NCBI GenBank assembly: GCA_905198155.1
Contig: CAJKBQ010000009.1
Location: 1-64,000, forward strand
Source of the DNA: an uncultured Eubacteriales bacterium
Lineage (GTDB): Bacteria; Bacillota; Clostridia; Oscillospirales; Acutalibacteraceae
Direction of reading: 5' to 3'
DNA length: 64,000 nucleotides
The first letter of the stretch is position 1, and each line of letters starts with the position of its first letter. Shown here piece by piece: positions 17,286 to 25,439 of this stretch. The notes under the pieces were generated by a model. It ran no database searches, was not told the DNA's origin, and worked only from the letters and a program-made list of their open reading frames with translations. The position numbers were made by a program, and so were the translations under genes.

Positions 17286-18896
17286 TTACCGATCCCATTT
17301 TTCGCACAAGGACAATACTTGATCGGCAAACCGCGCCAAATCTTTGTTTGCGCCTTCCTGATTGCGTCGGATCACGGCCATCAGCCGTTCGCCCGCCTGA
17401 ACCAGCCGCGTATACACCGTCGAACCGCGCGATTTCTGCGCCGTCACCGATTCTGCCGCCGTGCGGCGAATCCGATTTCCTTCTGCAATCAATGCCCCGG
17501 TCGTCAGGTCATACGCCGCGCCATTGTACGGCGCTTCCGATTTAATTCCCAAATCATCCGTAATTTTCTTTGCAAAAATGTCGCATACTGTGTCATTTCC
17601 ATGATTGACAAAAACCGTCCGTGGGCGGTGTGTCATCCGCCGGAGCCAATCCAGCAGCATCGCTTGGTCCGCGTGTCCGCTGATCCCCTGCACGGTTTCC
17701 AGATGCGCGCGAACCTGAATCGGCTCGCCAAACAGCTTTACCTCCGCCGCACCATCGATCAATGACCGACCCAAAGTACCTTCTGCCTGGTATCCGACAA
17801 ACAGGATTGTGCACTCCGGCCGCCACAAATTGTGCTTCAAGTGGTGCCGGATCCGCCCGGCATTGCACATTCCGCTGGCAGAAATAATCACTTTGGGGCG
17901 CGTATCGCTGTTGATTTGCTTCGATTCGTCGCTTGAAACGGCGCATATTAAGTCCGGAAATGTGATCGGGTTAATTCCCTGATTTACCAATTCAATGGTC
18001 TCAGAATCGTAATATTCTTCCATGTCCCTGCTGTATATCTGCGTGGTTTCCACCGCCAACGGGCTATCCACATATACCGGAAAACGATCATGTCCGGTGA
18101 CTGCGCCGCTGCTCTTGATTTCCCGCAGCATGTACAGCAATTCCTGCGTGCGTCCCACCGCAAACGCCGGAATCACCACGTTGCCGCCGCGGTCGAACGT
18201 CTTTTGAAGCACCTGCGTCAGCTGCGCCGCATAATCCGGCCGCGGACCGTGCAGTCGGTCGCCGTATGTGGATTCAATCACCACATAGTCGCCGCCCTCC
18301 GGCTGATCCGCGTCGCGAATCAACGGCCGCGTGTGGTTGCCCAAATCGCCGCTGAACAAAACCGACTGCGTTTCGCCGTTTTCCTCGACGCACAACAAAA
18401 TGCTCGCCGAACCCAGCAAATGGCCGGCGTCGTAAAACCGGGCGCGCACGCCGGGCAGAATCTCGACTTCTTCGCGGCACGCGCATGGCACAAAGTGCTG
18501 CATCGCCCGCACCGCATCGTCCACCGTGTATGCCGGCACGAACGGCGCCTGTCCGGCACGTTTTGCCTTCCGGTTGCGCCATTCCGCTTCAAATTCCTGA
18601 ATATGTGCCGAATCGCGCAACATTACATCGCACAACCGAACCGTTGCGCCCGTCGCATAAATGGAACCTGAAAATCCGCGCGCCACCAGCGCCGGAATTT
18701 GGCCGGAATGGTCGATGTGCGCGTGCGTCAGCAGCACCGCGTCTACCTCGCCGGGCGCGATTGGCCACTCCATATTTTGGTACAAATCGTCTCCCTGCTC
18801 CATTCCGCAGTCGATCATAATGTATTTTCCGCTCGTTTCTACCAACGTGCAGGAGCCGGTCACTTCATGCGCAGCGCCCAAAAAACGGACATTCAA
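17286..18896 (-). CDS. Beta-CASP metallo-beta-lactamase-fold ribonuclease (CPSF/YSH1-like)
   Basis: 536 residues. Metallo-beta-lactamase core with HxHxDH in LTHAHIDHSGQ (about 57-67), GDLGNHTRPL, then the beta-CASP cap with SASGMCNAGRIRHHL and the final metal-binding ISGHADQ. This is the archaeal/bacterial CPSF-like branch rather than RNase J, since the long C-terminal RNase J domain is missing. It probably processes or degrades RNA in the cytosol. The start is a TTG at 18896, with AGGAGG 8 bp upstream; no upstream ATG in frame. Residues about 440-536 add a Gfo-unrelated helical tail of unknown role. Confidence 0.9.
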   Translation of the reverse strand: MNVRFLGAAHEVTGSCTLVETSGKYIMIDCGMEQGDDLYQNMEWPIAPGEVDAVLLTHAHIDHSGQIPALVARGFSGSIYATGATVRLCDVMLRDSAHIQEFEAEWRNRKAKRAGQAPFVPAYTVDDAVRAMQHFVPCACREEVEILPGVRARFYDAGHLLGSASILLCVEENGETQSVLFSGDLGNHTRPLIRDADQPEGGDYVVIESTYGDRLHGPRPDYAAQLTQVLQKTFDRGGNVVIPAFAVGRTQELLYMLREIKSSGAVTGHDRFPVYVDSPLAVETTQIYSRDMEEYYDSETIELVNQGINPITFPDLICAVSSDESKQINSDTRPKVIISASGMCNAGRIRHHLKHNLWRPECTILFVGYQAEGTLGRSLIDGAAEVKLFGEPIQVRAHLETVQGISGHADQAMLLDWLRRMTHRPRTVFVNHGNDTVCDIFAKKITDDLGIKSEAPYNGAAYDLTTGALIAEGNRIRRTAAESVTAQKSRGSTVYTRLVQAGERLMAVIRRNQEGANKDLARFADQVLSLCEKWDR

Positions 18897-19053
18897 TGTC
18901 CCTGCCTCCTTTTAAAACCCGAAGCTCTTCGTTCTTTTGTTTGGCTTTCTTTTTATTATACGCTATTTTCGGTGAAAAATGGTGACAGATTCGTAAACAT
19001 TCACGAATTTTCCCGCGCAATCTGCGTGAACCCGACATTTTTCCGCTTTTCTA

Positions 19054-19082
19054 TTGACGTACTGCGCGATTTGGTTTATAAT
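19054..19082 (+). promoter_or_regulatory. Promoter of the NIF3-lipoprotein-nadE operon
   Basis: TTGACG (19054-19059), 17-bp spacer, TATAAT (19077-19082), about 75 bp before the NIF3-like start. Confidence 0.85.
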
Positions 19083-19158
19083 AAAATATCATACAGATGG
19101 TTCATTCGCTTCGCGTGATTCCTGCGCAGTGAGCCGAAAAGGAGCAGATGAGACGCAA

Positions 19159-19941
19159 ATGAAAGCCAGAGAAATTATGGAAGAATTGTACGGACGTTCC
19201 TCGTACAAAGGCGAAACGGTAGATACATGCAAAATTGGCGACCCGGAAGTTGAAGTTTCGCGAATCGCCGTCACCATGTTCGCCACGCCGGAAGTCATTC
19301 GGGACGCACGCGATTGGGGCGCGCAGCTGCTCATCGTGCATGAACCACTTTTTTACAACCACGAAGACCGCCACTCCCGTGAACAGATCGAGACCGAAAA
19401 GCGCATTATGCTCGTTTCCAGCGAAATGGCCGTTTACCGCTACCACGACCACGCGCACGCCACCCGGCCCGACACCATCTGCGCCGGAATGGTCAAAGCA
19501 ATGGGTCTGCCCGGCAGCGCCCGCTACACCTCCGACCTGAGCAAAGTGTACATCCGCCTGCGCCAGCCGATGACGCCGCGTCAATTGGCGTATATATTGG
19601 AAAAGAGCCTTGGATTGTCGCACATTCGCATCGCCGGCGCCGCCGACGCATACTGCACGCAAATCTGCGGGATGTTCGGCACCCCGCCGGGTGTGTTCGA
19701 AGAATTGAAAAAAGACGACTGCGAAATCGTGCTGACCGGCGAAACCTGCGAGTGGTCCGTCGCCGAATATGTGCGCGACGCCGCCCAACTCGGTTACAGA
19801 AAAGCATTGCTCGTGCTGGGGCACGAAGGCTCCGAGCGCGACGGGATGCGCCTGACGGCCGCGCAGCTGGCAGAAACCTACCCGCAAATCGAGGTCAGAT
19901 ACTTTGAATGTGAAGAAGTTTATTCGTACACGGATTCCTAA
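19159..19941 (+). CDS. NIF3-like dinuclear metal protein (GTP cyclohydrolase 1 type 2 family)
   Basis: 260 residues. Metal-binding residues are visible in VHEPLFYNH (about 58-66), RYHDHAHATRPDTI (about 94-107, with HxHxxxxxD) and LGHEGSERDG near the C terminus. NIF3 proteins bind two metal ions and are proposed nucleotide or folate hydrolases, but their reaction is unsettled. The ATG at 19159 is the first with no overlap of the promoter; GGAG lies about 15 bp upstream, a long spacing. The lipoprotein gene follows after 33 bp. Confidence 0.88.
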   Translation: MKAREIMEELYGRSSYKGETVDTCKIGDPEVEVSRIAVTMFATPEVIRDARDWGAQLLIVHEPLFYNHEDRHSREQIETEKRIMLVSSEMAVYRYHDHAHATRPDTICAGMVKAMGLPGSARYTSDLSKVYIRLRQPMTPRQLAYILEKSLGLSHIRIAGAADAYCTQICGMFGTPPGVFEELKKDDCEIVLTGETCEWSVAEYVRDAAQLGYRKALLVLGHEGSERDGMRLTAAQLAETYPQIEVRYFECEEVYSYTDS

Positions 19942-19974
19942 ATGGGAATGTTTTATCCGGAAAGGGTTGATATC

Positions 19975-20586
19975 ATGAAAAAGATCAAATTTGTTATTTT
20001 CCCATTTTTGATTGCATTGCTGATCGCGAGCGCGTCCGGCTGCAAAAAGGATCCGCTGGCCTTTCAAATGTCCGGCGTACAGCTGTCTGTCGCCGATTTT
20101 CGCGCGCTGTACACCGGCGAAAAGCAGCTTGCGGACTGCGATTCCCGCAAAGATGCCACCGGCGGCATTTCCAACGTCGAACTCGCCGATTCGTACCTGA
20201 GCTTCTATATGATGACTTCGTGCAACAAGAACATTGAGATCTGCAACTTTATGGGGCAGCTGCTGCGCGATCAAACGCTGACCGATGCCGGCGTTCCGGC
20301 CGCCGTGGCCTATATTGTGGACACCTCCGGCGCGCTCCAGCCGCTGCTTTTTCAAATTTACCAAAGCGATACCCCGGACGACACTCTGCTGTTTCATCCG
20401 GAATTAAGCGGGAAACCGCACCTGAAAGTCTACATGATCGACAAAAAAGAGAATATGTATTTCTTTGAATTGGAACTTCCGGAAGTTTTTTCAACACTCG
20501 ATCTGAGCAATCTGCCCACCACCAACGCATACGACCATTGGTACCAAACCTTCTTTGAAGACGGCGGCGTCGAAAACGAAGGCTGA
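19975..20586 (+). CDS. Predicted lipoprotein, unknown function
   Basis: 203 residues. Starts MKKIKFVIF, has a hydrophobic stretch (residues about 5-20) and then ASASGCKKDP, a permissive lipobox with the acylated Cys near residue 23. The rest is soluble and probably extracellular, with no recognised domain. AAAGG precedes the ATG. It sits between NIF3 and nadE in what looks like one operon, with 32 bp to nadE. No link to NAD metabolism can be read from it. Confidence 0.75.
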   Translation: MKKIKFVIFPFLIALLIASASGCKKDPLAFQMSGVQLSVADFRALYTGEKQLADCDSRKDATGGISNVELADSYLSFYMMTSCNKNIEICNFMGQLLRDQTLTDAGVPAAVAYIVDTSGALQPLLFQIYQSDTPDDTLLFHPELSGKPHLKVYMIDKKENMYFFELELPEVFSTLDLSNLPTTNAYDHWYQTFFEDGGVENEG

Positions 20587-20617
20587 CCGCGCGGGCACAA
20601 AAGGAAGGAACGATATT

Positions 20618-22552
20618 ATGAATGATGGGTTTGTCAAAGTCGCGGCCGGTTCCGTTGCGACAACGGTGGCAGACGTCGTGGCCAACGTGCAGGAAATCAA
20701 GGCCCGAATCACCGAAGCGGATGCCGCCGGTGTAAATTTGCTGGTTCTCCCGGAATTGTGCATCACCGGGTACACATGCGGCGATTTATTCTTTTCCCAG
20801 CGCCTGCAATCGTCGGCACGCGCCGCGTTGACGGAATTGCGGCAATTCACCGCCGGAAAATTCCCAGTCGTGCTGGTCGGCCTGCCGTTTTTGCTCGACG
20901 GAAAACTGTATAACTGCGCGGCTGTGCTCCATAATGGTCGTATACTGGGGCTTGTGCCCAAAATTCATATTCCAAACTACGGTGAATTCTACGAAAAACG
21001 TCAATTCACCTCTGGCGCGCCATTTGCAGCCCATCCGCAAACCGTTGAAATCGACGGCGAATCCGTCCCGTTCCGGCCCGATCAACTGTTTTTCTGTGCC
21101 GAATTGCCGGAATTTTGCCTGGGCGTCGAACTATGCGAGGATCTGTGGGCACCTTGTCCGCCGTCGGAATCTCTGGCAAAATCCGGTGCAACCGTCATTG
21201 CCAACCTGTCGGCTTCGGACGAAACCATCGGCAAAGACGACTACCGCCGAATGTTGGTATCGGCCACTGCCGCGCGCCTGCTGTGCGGCTACCTGTACGC
21301 CAGCGCCGGACCGGAGGAATCCACGCAGGATATGGTCTGCTCCCGGCATCACTTGATTGCCGAAAATGGAACAATCCTAGCCGAAAATCCGCCGTTTACG
21401 CCGTGCAATTTGTTGATTACAGAGCTGGATGTCCAACGTCTGGCTCATGAACGCTGCAAAAATACCACATTTGCTTCGGACGGCGCGTCCATGCCCCGCA
21501 CCTCTTTTTCTCAGCCGCTGCGCGCGACGGTGCTCACGCGCACCTACCCCCGCAATCCGTTTGTACCGAACGACGAAGCGGCGCTCAACCAGCGTGCCGA
21601 AGCGATTCTCAACATCCAATCCCACGGTCTGAAAAAACGGCTGGCGCACGCGCACGCCGCCACGGCCGTCATCGGGATCTCCGGCGGACTGGACAGCACG
21701 CTCGCGCTGCTCGTTGCCGTTCGCGCGATGGATCTTCTTGGCCGTCCGCACCAGGATATTTTAGCGGTTACAATGCCCTGTTTTGGCACAACGCACCGTA
21801 CCAAAAGCAATGCCATCGCGATGTGCACACAGCTGGGCGTTACGCTGCGCGAAATTCCCATCGCCGCGGCCGTCCGGCAGCACTTCGCGGACATCGGACA
21901 GGATCCGGAAAATCTGGATGTTACGTTTGAAAACAGCCAAGCCCGCGAGCGCACCCAGGTTCTGATGGATTTGGCGAATAAAACCAGCGGCCTTGTCATC
22001 GGTACCGGCGATCTGTCGGAATTGGCGCTCGGCTGGGCGACGTACAACGGCGACCATATGTCCATGTACGGCGTCAATACGTCCGTTCCCAAAACGCTTG
22101 TCCGCTATATTGTCCGCTACGAAGCCAACCGGTTCGGAGGGGAATTATCGGAAATTCTGCGCGATATTTTGGACACTCCGGTGTCTCCTGAGCTGCTTCC
22201 CGTCAATGAACATGGTGAAATGACCCAAAAAACCGAGGATTTGGTCGGTCCCTATGAGCTGCACGACTTTTTCCTGTACCATATGCTGCGCTTCGGTTTC
22301 ACACCGTCCAAAATCTTCCGTCTCGCCCGCCGGGCATTTTCAGAAATTTACAGTGACGCCGTCATTCTCCACTGGCTGCGCACCTTCACGCGCCGCTTCT
22401 TCACGCAGCAATTCAAGCGTTCCTGTATGCCGGACGGTCCCAAAGTTGGTTCCGTCACCTTGTCGCCGCGCGGCGATTGGCGGATGCCGTCGGACGCCTC
22501 GTCCCGCATCTGGATGGATGAAATTGCAGAATTGGAACGTATTTACTTGTGA
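20618..22552 (+). CDS. nadE: Glutamine-dependent NAD+ synthetase
   Basis: Amidates nicotinate adenine dinucleotide to NAD+, using ammonia released from glutamine. 644 residues: an N-terminal nitrilase-type glutaminase (Glu in LPELCITGY near 46, Lys in VPKIHIPNY, catalytic Cys in ELCEDLW near 172) and a C-terminal synthetase with the pyrophosphate loop GISGGLDSTLA near residue 355. This is the two-domain form. The ATG at 20618 follows AAAAGGAAGG; an upstream frame opening overlaps the lipoprotein gene. The stop codon overlaps the start of the next gene. Confidence 0.96.
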   Translation: MNDGFVKVAAGSVATTVADVVANVQEIKARITEADAAGVNLLVLPELCITGYTCGDLFFSQRLQSSARAALTELRQFTAGKFPVVLVGLPFLLDGKLYNCAAVLHNGRILGLVPKIHIPNYGEFYEKRQFTSGAPFAAHPQTVEIDGESVPFRPDQLFFCAELPEFCLGVELCEDLWAPCPPSESLAKSGATVIANLSASDETIGKDDYRRMLVSATAARLLCGYLYASAGPEESTQDMVCSRHHLIAENGTILAENPPFTPCNLLITELDVQRLAHERCKNTTFASDGASMPRTSFSQPLRATVLTRTYPRNPFVPNDEAALNQRAEAILNIQSHGLKKRLAHAHAATAVIGISGGLDSTLALLVAVRAMDLLGRPHQDILAVTMPCFGTTHRTKSNAIAMCTQLGVTLREIPIAAAVRQHFADIGQDPENLDVTFENSQARERTQVLMDLANKTSGLVIGTGDLSELALGWATYNGDHMSMYGVNTSVPKTLVRYIVRYEANRFGGELSEILRDILDTPVSPELLPVNEHGEMTQKTEDLVGPYELHDFFLYHMLRFGFTPSKIFRLARRAFSEIYSDAVILHWLRTFTRRFFTQQFKRSCMPDGPKVGSVTLSPRGDWRMPSDASSRIWMDEIAELERIYL

Positions 22553-23058
22553 TGCGCCGTGTTTTGGTCATCGGCTGCCCCGGCAGCGGCAAAAGCACGT
22601 TTGCGCGCGCATTGTCCGCCAAAATTGGCCTGACGCTCATCCATCTCGACCAACTTTACTGGAACGCCGACCGCACCACCGTCCCGCGCAGCGAATTTAA
22701 TGCCCGCCTCTCCCAAGCGATGGCGCAGCCGTTCTGGATCATCGACGGCAACTACGGCGCCACCATGGCACAACGCATGGCGGCCTGTGATACGGTGTTT
22801 TTTCTGGATTTCCCAACGGAAGTCTGTCTCGACGGCATTCGCGCACGGCGCGGCCACCCGCATCCGGATCTGCCGTGGATTGAATCGGGCGAAGCGGATC
22901 CCGAATTTATGGATTTTGTCCGCAATTACCGTGTGCAATCCCGCCCAAAGGTTTTGGCGTTATTGCAAAAATATTCCACAAAAAACATCTATATCTTCCG
23001 CAGCCGTGCAGAATCTGACGCATTTCTCGCCCAATTGCCCGGCGCGGAACAAAAATAG
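22552..23058 (+). CDS. P-loop kinase-like protein (FlaR / adenylate-kinase-related)
   Basis: 168 residues. Walker A IGCPGSGKSTFARALS near residue 6; DLYWN-type block is LDQLYWNADR near residue 32, and WIIDGNYG near 57. This is the pattern of the small FlaR-like (topology-modulation) nucleotide kinases, whose substrate is not established. ATG at 22552 overlaps the nadE TGA (TGATG), so it is translationally coupled; a GTG one codon earlier is an alternative start. Confidence 0.82.
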   Translation: MRRVLVIGCPGSGKSTFARALSAKIGLTLIHLDQLYWNADRTTVPRSEFNARLSQAMAQPFWIIDGNYGATMAQRMAACDTVFFLDFPTEVCLDGIRARRGHPHPDLPWIESGEADPEFMDFVRNYRVQSRPKVLALLQKYSTKNIYIFRSRAESDAFLAQLPGAEQK

Positions 23059-23100
23059 TCCGCGTACAGTCTGTCCGACCGCGCGGATCATTTTATGGAT

Positions 23101-23709
23101 TTATTCCTCGGCCGTAAACTTCGAAATGCCGTCGCGCAGTCCGTTCAGCATCACCGAATCGCCCGTCAGCAGCGCCGAAACGACCATGTAGAACGACACC
23201 GGATCGCGCAGAAACCGCCGCCGCACGCGGTCGGCCTGCTCTCGGTCGGGCACGCGCAGCTCCACCGTCATCAAATCGCCGTCGCCGTCCGGAATTCGGC
23301 ATTTGACCAGATATCCGACGCGCAGCGGCACGAAAACCACCTCATTTTCGCTTTCCCGCCGCGAATGGGTTTGCAGTTCGGCCGCTGACTGTACCGCGCG
23401 CATTCGCACAGATACCGGCAAATCGCGTGCCAATGTGTCCGCTACCATTTTCCCTTGTTCTGTTAGTTCATATATTGTTTGGTAATCCTGTTCGGTCATC
23501 TCTATGCTGCCGGACTTGCTTAGTTCTTCCAGCGCATCAGCTACTTCAAAATAATTGGCCAACCCGTCCTGCGTCACAGCCGCAAAAATCGCGTCAGAGG
23601 TCATCGGCCGATCAATTTTTCGCAACAAATGGCACACCAGCAACCGAATCTCGCTCTGATTGCGAAGCCCGCCCGGCTCAACACCTTCCGAAAATGCATC
23701 GGTATGCAT
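23101..23709 (-). CDS. DUF4364 family protein
   Basis: 202 residues. The N-terminal half (about 15-95) looks like a winged helix (QSEIRLLVCHLLRKIDRPMT, then ADALEELSKSG and YELTEQGKMV), consistent with a DNA-binding protein; the C-terminal half is a beta-rich domain (VSFYMVVSALLTGD). DUF4364 proteins are widespread in Clostridia and have no assigned role. AAAGGTTGAG precedes the ATG. It is convergent with the FlaR-like gene and divergent from the purine operon, but there is no sign that it controls it. Confidence 0.85.
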   Translation of the reverse strand: MHTDAFSEGVEPGGLRNQSEIRLLVCHLLRKIDRPMTSDAIFAAVTQDGLANYFEVADALEELSKSGSIEMTEQDYQTIYELTEQGKMVADTLARDLPVSVRMRAVQSAAELQTHSRRESENEVVFVPLRVGYLVKCRIPDGDGDLMTVELRVPDREQADRVRRRFLRDPVSFYMVVSALLTGDSVMLNGLRDGISKFTAEE

Positions 23710-23915
23710 CCGAAATCACTCAACCTTTCGTGCAACATTTTGACATCCCAAATTGGCACGCGCCGCCGTTCTTTTCGGCCCAAATCCGCGGTACACCAGT
23801 ATTTATTTTATCATAAATCGGCGCAAAAAGAAAGAGATTTCGCGCATTTTTCTGCATTTTTTCACACTCGTGATTTTGCTCAGAAAACGCGCGTCGAATT
23901 TCGCGGAATTCGGAC

Positions 23916-23944
23916 TTGACAAACAGCCCGCCGTGTGGTACAAT
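23916..23944 (+). promoter_or_regulatory. Promoter of the purine operon
   Basis: TTGACA (23916-23921), exactly 17 bp, TACAAT (23939-23944). Transcription would start about 10 bp before the riboswitch aptamer. Confidence 0.88.
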
Positions 23945-23962
23945 GAATGCAGAACTGAATCG

Positions 23963-24076
23963 TACGCTTTGTAACTGACGGAAACGTGGAGTACCACAAG
24001 GGAGCATTGCGCATCGTTCCAGAATGCCGACCGTCTGGGCAATCCTGTTTCGCAACGGAACAGGATTGCCCTTTTT
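23963..24076 (+). promoter_or_regulatory. ZTP (pfl) riboswitch with overlapping intrinsic terminator
   Basis: The aptamer signatures are AACTGACGGAAACGTGGAGT and CCACAAGGGAGC near 23972-24005 and GCCGACCGTCTGGGC at 24026-24040, matching the pfl-motif consensus (GGGGAGC-like and CCGCCUGGGC-like blocks). The terminator stem GGGCAATCCTGTT (24037-24049) / AACAGGATTGCCC (24059-24071) is followed by TTTTT. The last GGGC of the aptamer is also the first part of the terminator stem. Ligand binding should therefore stop terminator formation and switch the purine genes on when ZMP/ZTP accumulates, as known for this class. Confidence 0.9.
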
Positions 24077-24121
24077 GGTTGCCAAGATATTGGCAAATAT
24101 GATATTGAAAGGAAGTCCGCG

Positions 24122-24613
24122 ATGAAAAAAATCGGAATCGTCATGGGCAGCGACAGCGACTTGCCCGTCATCCAAAAGGCGATTGATACGCTGCGCGGTT
24201 TGGGTGTCCCGTATGAAGTGCATATTTATTCAGCGCATAGAACGCCGGAACACGCCCGCGTATTCGCAGCAACCGCCCGTGCCAATGGATTCGGTGCGTT
24301 GATCGCCGCCGCAGGTATGGCCGCACACTTGGCCGGCGCACTCGCCGCAAATACAACGCTGCCTGTAATTGGTGTTCCATGTAAATCAAAAGTATTGGAT
24401 GGCATGGATGCGCTGCTGTCCACCGTGATGATGCCGCCCGGCATTCCCGTCGCAACCGTCGGAATTGACGGTGCAGCCAATGCTGCGTTGCTTGCCGCAC
24501 AAATTCTCGCCGTTTCGGACGATGAATTGGCAGCAAAACTGGATGCCCGCCGCGCCGAAGCCGCCGAAGCTGTGCTGGCAAAGGATCGCGCACTGGCCGC
24601 ACAACTTGATTGA
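24122..24613 (+). CDS. purE: AIR carboxylase / N5-CAIR mutase
   Basis: Makes 4-carboxy-5-aminoimidazole ribotide in purine synthesis. 163 residues, full length: MGSDSDLPVIQKA at the N terminus, IYSAHRTPEHA (catalytic His, about 39-49), AAAGMAAHLAG and MPPGIPVATVGIDGA. These blocks are of the bacterial (class I) type, which normally works with PurK, yet no purK is in this window. First gene of the operon; GAAAGGA lies upstream of the ATG. Confidence 0.96.
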   Translation: MKKIGIVMGSDSDLPVIQKAIDTLRGLGVPYEVHIYSAHRTPEHARVFAATARANGFGALIAAAGMAAHLAGALAANTTLPVIGVPCKSKVLDGMDALLSTVMMPPGIPVATVGIDGAANAALLAAQILAVSDDELAAKLDARRAEAAEAVLAKDRALAAQLD

Positions 24614-24681
24614 TTCACCTTATATACTGTATGATTATTCAAAATATACTCATAAATTTTTATTAACGGAGGTCAATTTCA

Positions 24682-25392
24682 ATGGAAAAGAAAGCGCAGT
24701 TGTACGAGGGCAAAGCCAAAAAAGTCTTTGCGACCGACGACCCGAACCTGGTCATTGTTTCCTACAAAGACGACGCAACCGCCTTCAACGGCTTGAAAAA
24801 AGGCACCATCGCCGGGAAAGGCGTCATCAACAATAAAATGTCCAACTTTTTGATGCAAATATTGGAAAAACACGGCGTTCCAACCCATTTTGTGAAACAG
24901 CTCAGCGACCGTGATACTGTCGTCAAAAAGGTTTCCATCGTTCCGCTGGAAGTGATCATCCGCAACATTTCTGCCGGTTCTTTTGCCAAACATTACGGCG
25001 TTCCGGAGGGCATCGTTTTCGATCAACCCACCATCGAATTCTCCTACAAAAATGATGAGTTGGGCGATCCGCTGCTCAATTCCTATCACGCGCTTGCACT
25101 TAAATTGGCAACACAGGAAGAAATCGATCGAATTAAGACGCTTTCTTTCCACATCAACAATGTATTGACTGCTTACTTCCGCACTTTGAACATCAAACTG
25201 GTCGATTTCAAACTGGAATTTGGTCGTCTGTCCGATGATACCATTGTTTTGGCCGACGAAATCTCGCCCGACACCTGCCGTCTGTGGGACGCCGACACCA
25301 ACGAAAAACTCGACAAAGACCGTTTCCGTCGTGACCTCGGCGGGGTCGAAGACGCATACCAGGAAGTGATGAAACGCCTGATGGGCGAATAA
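24682..25392 (+). CDS. purC: SAICAR synthetase
   Basis: Joins aspartate to CAIR with ATP. 236 residues. Typical blocks: LYEGKAKKVFAT, YKDDATAFNG, EVIIRNISAGSFAKHYG and LADEISPDTCRLWD. CGGAGG precedes the ATG. Second gene of the purine operon. Confidence 0.97.
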   Translation: MEKKAQLYEGKAKKVFATDDPNLVIVSYKDDATAFNGLKKGTIAGKGVINNKMSNFLMQILEKHGVPTHFVKQLSDRDTVVKKVSIVPLEVIIRNISAGSFAKHYGVPEGIVFDQPTIEFSYKNDELGDPLLNSYHALALKLATQEEIDRIKTLSFHINNVLTAYFRTLNIKLVDFKLEFGRLSDDTIVLADEISPDTCRLWDADTNEKLDKDRFRRDLGGVEDAYQEVMKRLMGE

Positions 25393-25439
25393 TTCCCATC
25401 CGTTCGCAACATTTTTTCATATTATAAAGGAAGGATACT

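Noticed and set aside
23059..23100. Terminator between the FlaR-like and DUF4364 genes
   Set aside because: The TCCGCG/CGCGGA pairing is short with a long loop and only a weak T-rich tail (ATTTTATGG); not strong enough to list.
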